Made by a program: the position numbers and the translations under genes. The notes below the pieces were generated by a model that saw nothing but the letters and a program-made list of their open reading frames with translations, was not told the DNA's origin and did no database searches. Below, piece after piece: positions 1 to 7,193 of a stretch of 48,244 bases of DNA. Numbering within the stretch: position 1 is the stretch's first letter; every line of letters begins with the position of its first letter. The DNA is from CAYZMS01 sp964479625 (GTDB taxonomy: Bacteria; Bacteroidota; Bacteroidia; Chitinophagales; Saprospiraceae). Location: contig CAYZMS010000029.1 of the NCBI GenBank assembly GCA_964479625.1, positions 1-48,244 on the forward strand. Reading direction: 5' to 3'.

Positions 1-1
1 G

Positions 2-100
2 GCACACGAGGCAATGAACCAGAACTGGTTTGCCTCAATTGGTTTGTTTGATATGTATGCTTATTATTGTTCAAAATTAATGAGACCGCTCAGTACGTGA
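2..100 (+). CDS. ltrA: Group II intron reverse transcriptase/maturase, C-terminal fragment
   Basis: This is an open frame from the window edge to a TGA at 98-100, giving 32 residues that include NWFASIGLFDMYAYYCSKL and end in MRPLST. I read it as the C-terminal end of an intron-encoded reverse transcriptase/maturase. That assignment rests mainly on position: the stop codon lies inside the 5' strand and loop of the domain V hairpin that follows, so protein and ribozyme ends overlap. Reverse transcriptase and maturase core motifs would lie upstream and cannot be seen. It is too short to judge whether the full protein is intact. Confidence 0.65.
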   Translation, partial: AHEAMNQNWFASIGLFDMYAYYCSKLMRPLST

Positions 101-171
101 GACGTACGCTGGGTGGTGTGAGAGGACGAAACGAGCGATGGATAATCCATCGCTCGTTTCTCCTACTCGAT
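86..171 (+). ncRNA. Group II intron ribozyme domains V and VI
   Basis: Domain V: bases 86-93 pair with 109-116 (8 bp, two G-U wobbles), then a 2-nt CG bulge at 107-108, then 94-97 with 103-106 closing a UGAGA loop. A CGC catalytic triad falls at helix positions 2-4 with the expected central G-U pair. The upper helix is shorter than the classical 34-nt domain V. Domain VI: 128-142 pairs perfectly with 146-160 (15 bp, TAA loop). Below it, 123-126 pairs with 161-164 and 120-122 with 166-168, leaving only A165 unpaired as the branch-point adenosine. A simple terminator is less likely because no T tract follows and the bulged A sits in register. Confidence 0.85.
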
Positions 172-201
172 TTATCCTTCAGCGGGCTAAATGCTAAATA
201 A

Positions 202-1134
202 ATGAGTGCACAAATTACTTCCACGATCATGATGGTAAAGCCGGCCCATTTTGGGTTCAACCAGGAAACGGCTTCGAATAATGCCTTTCAGACCAACGAA
301 GGCGCCTTGAGTGCTTCCGCAATTGAATCTATGGCCAGAAAGGAATTTGAGCAGATGGTCGATGGCCTGAGTCGGGAAGGCGTGCAGGTTTGGGTGGTGG
401 AAGACAGCCCGGAGCCGGTAAAACCGGATGCTGTTTTTCCCAATAATTGGATCAGCTTTCATTCTGATGGGACCATTGTTACTTACCCCATGTTTGCCCG
501 CCAGCGACGGCTGGAGCGCCGGGTAGAAATTGTAGAACAACTGAAAAACGCCTTTGGGTTCGATACCGTCTTTCCATTGGAAAAATACGAGGAACAGGAT
601 CGGTTTCTGGAGGGCACGGGTAGTATGATCCTTGACCGAATCCATGAAATTGCCTATACTTGCCGATCCATTCGAACGGATGAACAACTCCTGGATCAGT
701 TTTGCGAAAAACTCGGGTACCGGAAAATGGTGTTCAATTCAGTGGATAAGACGGGAATGCCGATTTACCACACCAATGTTATGATGGCCTTGGGAGTGGA
801 CTTTGCCATCATTGCCCTGGAATCCATTCCGGATGAAAAAGAACGCCGGCAAGTTGTCCAACAACTGGAAGAAAGTGGAAAGGAAATTATTCCCATCACA
901 ATGGATCAGGTTTATCGGTTTGCAGGCAATATGTTGCAGGTGAAAACAGCTTTCGGTGATCCTCTATTGGTAATGTCTGAGCAGGCCTTTAAGGCACTGG
1001 AGGTGGAACAGGTAAAGCAATTACAACAAAAAACGAAGCTGTTCCATTGCCCAATCCCTGTTATTGAACAGTATGGAGGGGGTAGTGTACGCTGTATGAT
1101 GGCAGAGGTGTTTTTGCCGGAAAATAAAAAATAA
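202..1134 (+). CDS. ctlX: Citrulline utilization hydrolase CtlX-type (guanidino-group modifying enzyme)
   Basis: A 310-residue protein of the amidinotransferase/arginine deiminase fold, close to CtlX, which hydrolyses citrulline or related ureido/guanidino compounds. Visible family signatures are PDAVFPNNW (75-83), FLEGTGS (135-141), the catalytic-type His190 in PIYHTNVMM, and the C-terminal nucleophile Cys298 in GGGSVRCMMAEV. Length is normal. The start at 202 follows an AT-rich leader without a clear Shine-Dalgarno site. The gene begins 30 bp after the end of a group II intron and is followed after 4 bp by a patatin gene, so the two are probably co-transcribed. A distant ornithine aminotransferase (37998-39233) could use ornithine from such catabolism. 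Exact substrate (citrulline or arginine) is not decided by sequence. Confidence 0.85.
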   Translation: MSAQITSTIMMVKPAHFGFNQETASNNAFQTNEGALSASAIESMARKEFEQMVDGLSREGVQVWVVEDSPEPVKPDAVFPNNWISFHSDGTIVTYPMFARQRRLERRVEIVEQLKNAFGFDTVFPLEKYEEQDRFLEGTGSMILDRIHEIAYTCRSIRTDEQLLDQFCEKLGYRKMVFNSVDKTGMPIYHTNVMMALGVDFAIIALESIPDEKERRQVVQQLEESGKEIIPITMDQVYRFAGNMLQVKTAFGDPLLVMSEQAFKALEVEQVKQLQQKTKLFHCPIPVIEQYGGGSVRCMMAEVFLPENKK

Positions 1135-1138
1135 CAAG

Positions 1139-1918
1139 ATGGCGGGTAAATTAGGATTGGCCCTTTCGGGCGGTGGTGCCAGAGGTATTGCTCATATTGG
1201 GGTGATAAAGGCTTTGGAAGATGCTGGTATTCAGGCAGATATAGTTTCGGGAACCAGTGCCGGTTCTATCGTTGGTGCCTTATATGCAGCGGGCTATAAT
1301 TCTGATGACATGCTTCGGTTTGTTAAGGACGCCAGTATGTGGCGCCTGTTTAAGTTCGGTTTGCCTGTTGACGGTTTAACCAAGTTGGTGTACCTCAAAG
1401 AGCATTTGAGTGAATTTTTGGATGTTGATTCCTTTGAGGCACTTAACCTCCCCTTAATTATTGCTATTTCGAATCTGAATTCGGGAGCGTTGCGATATGT
1501 TAATTCCGGTCCTTTATTCGATGTAGTCATGGCCTCCAGTTCTATTCCACTGGTATTCAAACCCGTAGAAATTAATGGTTCGGTTTACGTGGATGGAGGT
1601 TTGATCAATAACCTGCCTGCAAAAGTATTGAAGCCGCAGGCAGATCATATCTTGGGGGTTAATGCCATGCCGGTCAAGGATGTAAGGGCCCGATCCGTAC
1701 AAACTGTTTTTGGCATTGCTACGCGATGTTTCGAGCTTTCTGTCTATGCGAACAGTTTGGGAGATATGGAGGTCTGCGATTGGGTGATCGAACCGAAAGG
1801 ATTGTACGATTACAATATTTTTCAATTCAATAAATATCAGGAGTTATTCGATCTCGGGTATGAGGCGGCGATCGACCAAATGGAAAAACTCCAGCACGCG
1901 ATTCAGGCTAATACCTGA
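1139..1918 (+). CDS. Patatin-like phospholipase (RssA/YchK-type)
   Basis: A 259-residue cytoplasmic patatin-fold hydrolase. It has the oxyanion-hole loop SGGGARG (10-16), the nucleophile elbow GTSAG with Ser40, and the second catalytic residue Asp152 in DGGLINNLP. This is the complete Ser-Asp dyad of bacterial patatins that cleave acyl esters of phospholipids. There is no signal peptide or outer-membrane barrel, so it resembles the short RssA-like class rather than PlpD. It begins 4 bp after the ctlX stop codon and ends 13 bp before the convergent glpD stop. The physiological lipid substrate is unknown. A different, much larger patatin-like protein is encoded at 9490-11391. Confidence 0.88.
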   Translation: MAGKLGLALSGGGARGIAHIGVIKALEDAGIQADIVSGTSAGSIVGALYAAGYNSDDMLRFVKDASMWRLFKFGLPVDGLTKLVYLKEHLSEFLDVDSFEALNLPLIIAISNLNSGALRYVNSGPLFDVVMASSSIPLVFKPVEINGSVYVDGGLINNLPAKVLKPQADHILGVNAMPVKDVRARSVQTVFGIATRCFELSVYANSLGDMEVCDWVIEPKGLYDYNIFQFNKYQELFDLGYEAAIDQMEKLQHAIQANT

Positions 1919-1931
1919 CCCGCCATTAAAT

Positions 1932-3575
1932 TCAAATGAACTGCAGAACTGCTTCGGTTGCTTCCCGGACGTTTTCCCGTTCCATTAAAAGTTGTTCTTC
2001 ATCCCATGCCAGGACAGCGGCCATTTCCTGAAGGACGGCTTCGCTGACCTTTGCAATACTGGGCCGAAGAAAGTAGAGGCGGCCCGTTCGGCGATTAAAG
2101 AAATCCATGGCGTGAAGGGTTTGCTCTTTTTCCAGGGTGTACCGCAGCTCGGATATGGCCAGGGCGATTTCCGGCGCTCTATCAGTGGGCATGTTATGGA
2201 TAATGTCCGCTGCTGCTTTCCCAAAATTGGTAACCAGATAGGGCCCGTAAAAATCAGGCAAACCCTTTTCCCTGACAAGTTGGTCCATGGAGTCGAAGAA
2301 AGTATTCAGCTCCCCAGCTGAGCTAAATGGTTGTTCAGCAAGAGGGATCGTTTTAGTTTGACAGGGTTTCAATTTTTGTCCAGATTCGGTTTCAAATCTT
2401 TCCTGCACCAAATTGACCACTCGCTCTGCCATTTTCCGATACCCCGTAAGTTTACCACCCGCAATAGAGATCAAACCGGAAGCTGAGTGGAATACTTCAT
2501 CTTTTCGGGACATTTCTGAAGCTGATTTTCCCTCCTCAAAAATAAGGGGGCGCAAGCCGGCCCAGGTAGATTCTACATCTTCAGCCTGCAGTTGCACGCA
2601 AGGGAACATCTGGTTGACCGCGTAGAGTAAATAGTCAATATCCTCAATGGAAACCGGGATTTTATTGAGATCTCCCTGGTATGGGGTATCAGTGGTGCCT
2701 ACGTAGGTGACCCGGTTGCGTGGAATGGCAAAGATCATCCGGCCATCCGGAACATCGAAATAAACGGATTGTCGAACGGGTAGCCGTTCCCAAGGCACGA
2801 CCAGGTGGACTCCTTTTGAATGGAAAAGCCGTTTGCCATTTAAAGCACCATCAGTTGATCGCAGATCATCCACCCAGGGGCCGGCAGCATTCACTACGAA
2901 GCGGGCATTTACTTTTATGGGTTTATTATTTATTCGGTCTAGGCAAAAAAGGCCGTTTACTTTTCCCTGCTGATCGTAGGAGAATCGTTCTACCTCCAGG
3001 TAGTTGGCACAATGCGCCCCAAACCGATCGGCGGCTTTGATATTTTCAATGGTCAGTCTGGCATCGTCTGTTCGGTATTCTGCATAATAACCGCTTCCCT
3101 GCAAGATATCTTTTCGGAGTAAAGGTTCCTTTTGGAGCGTTTCCGCCTTATTGAGCATTCGGCGCTTATCTTCACCTTGAACTCCCGCCAACACATCGTA
3201 CACCCAAAGCCCAAAGGAAGTGGCCATTCCACTATAGGAACCTCCTTTTACCAGAGGGAGTAGCATTTTTTCGGCGAGTACCAGGTGGGGCGCAAGCCGG
3301 TGTACGACCGCCCGTTCTTTTCCGACCTCCCGAACGAGTTTGACTTCCAGTTGCTTAAGGTATCGAAGCCCTCCATGAATGAGTTTGGTCGATTTACTGC
3401 TGGTACCTGATGCATAATCATTTTTTTCAACCAGGGCTGTTTTTAATCCCCGGGAGGCAGCATCCAGGGCTATCCCTGCTCCTGTAATCCCACCTCCGAT
3501 CACCAAAAGGTCATAGTGGTTGGAAGCCAGGGTTGCCAATAAGTGGTCGCGTTGGGTAGCTGAAAGAGATGACAT
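1932..3575 (-). CDS. glpD: Aerobic glycerol-3-phosphate dehydrogenase (FAD)
   Basis: A 547-residue flavoenzyme that oxidises sn-glycerol-3-phosphate to dihydroxyacetone phosphate and passes electrons to the quinone pool at the inner membrane. The N-terminal FAD-binding Rossmann motif is GGGITGAG (27-34), followed by the family sequence ASGTSSKSTKLIHGGLRYL. A second conserved block, GGKLTGYRKMAERVV, and the C-terminal helical DAO_C domain complete the usual length. No glycerol kinase or glycerol facilitator gene is adjacent. It lies downstream of the LysM gene in the same direction with a 103-bp gap and converges on the patatin gene. Confidence 0.93.
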   Translation of the reverse strand: MSSLSATQRDHLLATLASNHYDLLVIGGGITGAGIALDAASRGLKTALVEKNDYASGTSSKSTKLIHGGLRYLKQLEVKLVREVGKERAVVHRLAPHLVLAEKMLLPLVKGGSYSGMATSFGLWVYDVLAGVQGEDKRRMLNKAETLQKEPLLRKDILQGSGYYAEYRTDDARLTIENIKAADRFGAHCANYLEVERFSYDQQGKVNGLFCLDRINNKPIKVNARFVVNAAGPWVDDLRSTDGALNGKRLFHSKGVHLVVPWERLPVRQSVYFDVPDGRMIFAIPRNRVTYVGTTDTPYQGDLNKIPVSIEDIDYLLYAVNQMFPCVQLQAEDVESTWAGLRPLIFEEGKSASEMSRKDEVFHSASGLISIAGGKLTGYRKMAERVVNLVQERFETESGQKLKPCQTKTIPLAEQPFSSAGELNTFFDSMDQLVREKGLPDFYGPYLVTNFGKAAADIIHNMPTDRAPEIALAISELRYTLEKEQTLHAMDFFNRRTGRLYFLRPSIAKVSEAVLQEMAAVLAWDEEQLLMERENVREATEAVLQFI

Positions 3576-3678
3576 AGGTCTGAAGACTTATAAGAAATTC
3601 TATTGATCCTAATGGAGGCCATCTCGGCGCAGTATACTCCGGAAAGCCGAATCACTTATATAACCGATCAGGAGTGGT

Positions 3679-5514
3679 TCAGTTTATATAAATCTTCTGG
3701 TAGGGGAGGACGATCTCATTTTTTTCCAGTCTATTGAGTTGTCTGAGTTGGTCTTGGGTCAGACCAAAACGTTGAGCGATCTGGCTTAGGGTTTCTCCTT
3801 CCTGAACGGTTACTTGCGTTCGACCCGCATTGGAGGACCCGCTGCTGTAATTATAGGAAGCCGGAACACCACGGGATTGCAACCCCTGGCCCTGCTCCTT
3901 ATTGTAGACGCCGGTAGGGCTAAAACCATAGGGAGCAGAGGGGTTAGAAGGCGAAGTGCTACTGGGAGCCACATTATAATTGGAGGGCGGAACCGCTCCT
4001 TTAGTGGTAGTATTCGGATTGGAATAATAATTATTGTTCCAACCAGATGGATTGCTGTTTTGAGGTTGGTTGTTGTTGTAGGATCCCGGGACGGGGCCAT
4101 AGTTTTGGTAATTATATGGGGCCGGTACCTTTTGGGACTCTTGTTGACCTGATGTAGTATTGGGGTTAGTGGTCTTATACTGTTCCTGATATTGGTTGTA
4201 ATAAGAATTTTGTGGTTGATAATTGCCGGAATAGGGATCCTGGTAACCGCCGCTGTTTTGAGGCGAGCTGCCCGGTTGGTTGGTATTGAAATAGGGTGAT
4301 TGCTGGGGTGCGGCATCAGTCGTTCGCAATTTCATACCAGAATAGATCGTTTGTCCGGGTTGTAAGTTATTCAGATCCCGAAAGCGTTCTTCCAGATAGC
4401 CGTATTTTTGGGCTAATTGTTCGACCGTTTCCCCACTTTGAACGATATGAAAACCATTGGTGGTTCTCCATGCCCGTTCCCCACTTTGGCTAAAGGTACT
4501 GGGGCTGGCACCTGATTTAGAGGTCATCTCATTAGACTCCTGTCCAGGAGGGGTAAGCCGCAAGCTTTGCCCCGGGCGGATCACGTTAGAGCTGAGGTTA
4601 TTCCAATCTTTTAGATTGTTAACATTGATGCCATGTTTCTGAGCTATGGACCAAAGGGTTTCCTTATTTGATACCAAATATTGCTTGATTTCTTCTCTGG
4701 AAAGATTAGCACCCTTGCTGCTAAATTGGCTTCCCATACTATTGTAACTTTCCGGCATGCCCTGAGGCTGGGTTGAACCTCGGTTGCTCATGCTATTCCC
4801 TCCGCAGTTTTGTGGAATATAGGTTGAAGCATCCATTCCATTCACTCGGACCAGTTCATAAGTGGTACTGGAGTTACTGGATTGTTCCTTTACTACGCCA
4901 ACCTGAGGAATTACATAAAGGTCGAGGTAGTTTTTGGGGTTAGCGTAGACCTGGCGAAGGATGACTCCTTCACAGGGGCCTTCTGTAAAGTTACCCACAT
5001 AATAGATCCTTCCCTTTACGTCGTTGCCGGAAAGGTCACCCGAACGGGTACTGCCATTCAGGTCATAAGTGAAGCGGAATTGACTGCTTTCCACCCGGAG
5101 CACCTTATTTTCAACCGCTTGATAGGAAACATCCTGTACTGCGGCTACTTTGTACTGATTATTGTTGGCGGGCAATACCATATACACCTCTGCTACTTTG
5201 CTTTTGATCGCGTCTACTAAAGATTCATTGACGAGTTGGTTGAATTGGGAGGTTCCGCAAGCCAATAAATTATCCGGACGTGCAGATTGTTGAGAAGCCC
5301 TTTGCTCCAGTCCGGTGATCAAAAGGATGCTTTTTTGATTGCCAAGGTTAATCTGGTAGGTGACAAATTCATTGCCCGGCGTGGTTTTGTCATAGGCATA
5401 TTCCAGCCGGTTCATGCAATTTTGGTCAAACTGCAGGTAGTAACGGGTTTGCCCAATTGCAGTAGTCGTAAGGGCTAGGGTCATTAGGACCGCTAGAGTA
5501 AGTTTAATTTTCAT
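3679..5514 (-). CDS. Secreted protein with three LysM domains and a Q/N/S/P-rich linker
   Basis: I place the start at 5514, giving 611 residues, because MKIKLTLAVLMTLALTTTAIGQ is a clean signal peptide; an in-frame ATG at 5553 would add 13 residues before it. In the longer numbering, LysM domains lie near residues 291-334, 368-411 and 580-624. They bind peptidoglycan or GlcNAc-type glycans. Residues about 412-575 are a low-complexity stretch of Gln, Asn, Ser, Pro, Tyr and Gly, probably a disordered wall-spanning linker. Residues 40-250 form an unrecognised N-terminal domain with several cysteines. No catalytic domain is visible, so this is more likely a wall-binding or scaffold protein than a hydrolase. 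Confidence 0.85.
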   Translation of the reverse strand: MKIKLTLAVLMTLALTTTAIGQTRYYLQFDQNCMNRLEYAYDKTTPGNEFVTYQINLGNQKSILLITGLEQRASQQSARPDNLLACGTSQFNQLVNESLVDAIKSKVAEVYMVLPANNNQYKVAAVQDVSYQAVENKVLRVESSQFRFTYDLNGSTRSGDLSGNDVKGRIYYVGNFTEGPCEGVILRQVYANPKNYLDLYVIPQVGVVKEQSSNSSTTYELVRVNGMDASTYIPQNCGGNSMSNRGSTQPQGMPESYNSMGSQFSSKGANLSREEIKQYLVSNKETLWSIAQKHGINVNNLKDWNNLSSNVIRPGQSLRLTPPGQESNEMTSKSGASPSTFSQSGERAWRTTNGFHIVQSGETVEQLAQKYGYLEERFRDLNNLQPGQTIYSGMKLRTTDAAPQQSPYFNTNQPGSSPQNSGGYQDPYSGNYQPQNSYYNQYQEQYKTTNPNTTSGQQESQKVPAPYNYQNYGPVPGSYNNNQPQNSNPSGWNNNYYSNPNTTTKGAVPPSNYNVAPSSTSPSNPSAPYGFSPTGVYNKEQGQGLQSRGVPASYNYSSGSSNAGRTQVTVQEGETLSQIAQRFGLTQDQLRQLNRLEKNEIVLPYQKIYIN

Positions 5515-5655
5515 GGTATCAGTAAGTCTGGTAAAGAGATCCAGTATTTTCATGTTTTTGGGAATAAATCCTGTTTGTCAGGCGGAGTGAAACAATAAGG
5601 AGTATATTCATCCTTCAAAACCAACAAACTTCAAGGATTATTGCAGGTAAGATAA

Positions 5656-5694
5656 GATAAATCAGGGATTTATCCAACAATCTGTTGTGTTGGA
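5656..5694. repeat. Two overlapping short inverted repeats downstream of the response regulator
   Basis: GATAAATC (5656-5663) and GATTTATC (5667-5674) form a perfect 8-bp stem with a 3-base loop. Overlapping it by two bases, TCCAACA (5673-5679) and TGTTGGA (5688-5694) form a 7-bp stem. The two stems are mutually exclusive. They lie 7-45 bases past the response regulator stop codon on the minus strand and upstream of the LysM gene. They could end transcription of the regulator or act as an operator for the LysM gene. There is no clear U tract, so the terminator reading is weak. Confidence 0.4.
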
Positions 5695-5700
5695 TGGCAT

Positions 5701-6351
5701 TCAGTGCCCATCTTTTTGGGGAACCAAACCATTTTTCATGGCAAACATCACCAGATCGGAGGAACTACGAAGTTTTAGTTTACTCATTATATTTTTCCGG
5801 TGGGTATAAATAGTATGTGTGCTCAGGTTTAATTCCCGGGCTATTTCTTTAGCTACTTTTCCCTGAGCTATCCATTGTACGATCTCGATCTCTCTGGCGG
5901 ACAACTCACCGCTGGTGGATTCAGGCCTGTTCTGTGGAAAAGATTTTTCGAGCAGATAATCGATAATCCTGGTACAAAAGAACTTATCACCTCTGGCTGT
6001 TGCCTTAATGGCGTCCATGATCTCTTGTTCTCCGCAGCTTTTGGTAAGGTAGCTGGAAACGCCAAGGGATAATACCCGGTCAATGTGCTCTGGCTCCTCA
6101 TCACCACTGATAATGAGTATGTTAGCAGCAGGCTGCTGCCTTTTTATTTCCTGGACCGTTCCCTCTCCGAAACTATCTGTTTGAGCGTGATCTAAAATGA
6201 TGATGTCCAAAGGCTTGCTTTCCAGTATCTCCAGTAATTCATTTTCTTCCTCAGCTTCACCTACCAGTTCCATCCCGGGTGTGCTATGGATAATGTCACC
6301 CAAGGCCCTGCGCACCAAATACTGTTCGTCTGCAATAAGGACTTTATACAT
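5701..6351 (-). CDS. NarL/FixJ-family response regulator (LuxR-type HTH)
   Basis: A 216-residue two-domain response regulator. The N-terminal receiver has the acidic pocket at ADE (7-9), the phosphoacceptor Asp54 in IIILDHAQ and a Lys in YLTKSCGEQ. The C-terminal LuxR/GerE helix-turn-helix is LSAREIEIVQWIAQGK followed by STHTIYTHRKNIMSKLKLRS. It should be a phosphorylation-dependent DNA-binding regulator. No histidine kinase gene is next to it, so its partner must be encoded elsewhere. Targets are unknown; the downstream LysM gene in the same direction (187 bp away) is one candidate. Confidence 0.92.
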   Translation of the reverse strand: MYKVLIADEQYLVRRALGDIIHSTPGMELVGEAEEENELLEILESKPLDIIILDHAQTDSFGEGTVQEIKRQQPAANILIISGDEEPEHIDRVLSLGVSSYLTKSCGEQEIMDAIKATARGDKFFCTRIIDYLLEKSFPQNRPESTSGELSAREIEIVQWIAQGKVAKEIARELNLSTHTIYTHRKNIMSKLKLRSSSDLVMFAMKNGLVPQKDGH

Positions 6352-6497
6352 TTCCCTGATTTACCTTTTTGGCCTTTTCCCTTTTTGGTGAATTTAGGCC
6401 GAAATCGAAATTTAGACAAATTTATTTAGACTTGGTTTAGATAAGACAGGGTAAAATGCTTTTCTCATTCATCTAAAAAAACCATTCGGAACTCAAT

Positions 6498-6869
6498 TCA
6501 TAAAAGGTTATTTTTTCGTACTCTTAAATCCTTTTCGTCTATCCATAAAGCCTCCTGGAAAATTTCAACAATGGCCTTCATGGGAAGGTCTTTTTCCTCC
6601 TGCAGGTGTATACCACTAACCATTTTTCGATTTCGATCCTGCAGTAGTCCGCTTTCATTCGACAGTCTTTGGCCCTTAATAAATACCAGTTCTATTCCAC
6701 CGGCTTTTAAAGGGTTGAGGTAACAGACCCAGGAATGTTGATAATAGAAAGGGATACCATACCGAAGCTTGGCAGAAATATTGGGATAGTCCATAAACAG
6801 TTTATGCAGGGTCATCATTGATTGGTACTGTGGCTCCGGAGCACTTTCGATAAAGGAGGCAACGGTCAT
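6498..6869 (-). CDS. DUF1801 domain protein
   Basis: A 123-residue protein of the DUF1801/YdhG-like fold, recognised from the N-terminal pattern in which an MTVASFIESAPEPQYQ-type opening is followed by a helix, then the strand signature AKLRYGIPFYYQH and a central VCYLNPLKAGGIELVFIKG. Members are small cytoplasmic proteins of unsettled biochemical role. It has no signal peptide and no operon partner: 146 bp separate it from the response regulator downstream, and upstream lies a 324-bp divergent spacer. Confidence 0.75.
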   Translation of the reverse strand: MTVASFIESAPEPQYQSMMTLHKLFMDYPNISAKLRYGIPFYYQHSWVCYLNPLKAGGIELVFIKGQRLSNESGLLQDRNRKMVSGIHLQEEKDLPMKAIVEIFQEALWIDEKDLRVRKNNLL

Positions 6870-7193
6870 GGTGGGTAAGCTAAGGAATCATTGGAATCGG
6901 GTCAAATATCATCATTTTTTGGCTCTCTGGTCATATATGGGTAATTAAAGCATAATAAGTGTTGTTAATCAGTTTTTTAGGAAGGCAAAGTGAAATTCGA
7001 AAAGGTAATGGTCAACCCAAGCTGATATAGCCCTAACGGGAAATAATGCAGGTGAAGGCAGCTTAGATTTTCTAATTTGAATTCAGAATAAAATTTTGTT
7101 TAAAACTAATCTGCATGCGGTATACGCTAGTCCCTAATGTCGAATTAAATCTTTGTTTTGAAAAGCTATCTAACAACCTAAATCAAACGAATT
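6870..7193. other. Divergent intergenic spacer (324 bp)
   Basis: This AT-rich region separates the divergent DUF1801 gene and esterase gene and must hold both promoters. I found no ORF worth calling, no strong hairpin and no RNA gene. A TTTG at 7152-7155, in AATCTTTG, is a poor match to the TAnnTTTG -7 element of Bacteroidota without a paired -33 TTTG, so I do not call a promoter. Confidence 0.5.

Larger units (their letters stand above)
1..171 (+). mobile_element. 3' end of a group II intron (truncated by window edge)
   Basis: The first 171 bases carry the three parts expected at the 3' end of a bacterial group II intron, in order: the C-terminus of an intron-encoded protein, a domain V hairpin and a domain VI hairpin with one bulged adenosine, ending in CTACTCGAT. 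The 3' splice boundary is placed after T171 because introns end in AY and because A165 then lies 7 nt from the end, the usual branch-point distance. The rest of the element lies outside the window. It stops 30 bp before ctlX, so the ctlX promoter must lie in the intron, upstream of it, or in the short remaining spacer. The intron class is not resolved. Confidence 0.85.

Noticed and set aside
128..160. Hairpin read as a Rho-independent terminator before ctlX
   Set aside because: No T tract follows, and domain V, the bulged A165 and the CTACTCGAT end fit group II intron domain VI better.
3810..4316. Minus-strand 168-residue frame inside the LysM gene
   Set aside because: It is an out-of-frame shadow of the low-complexity linker and has no independent support.
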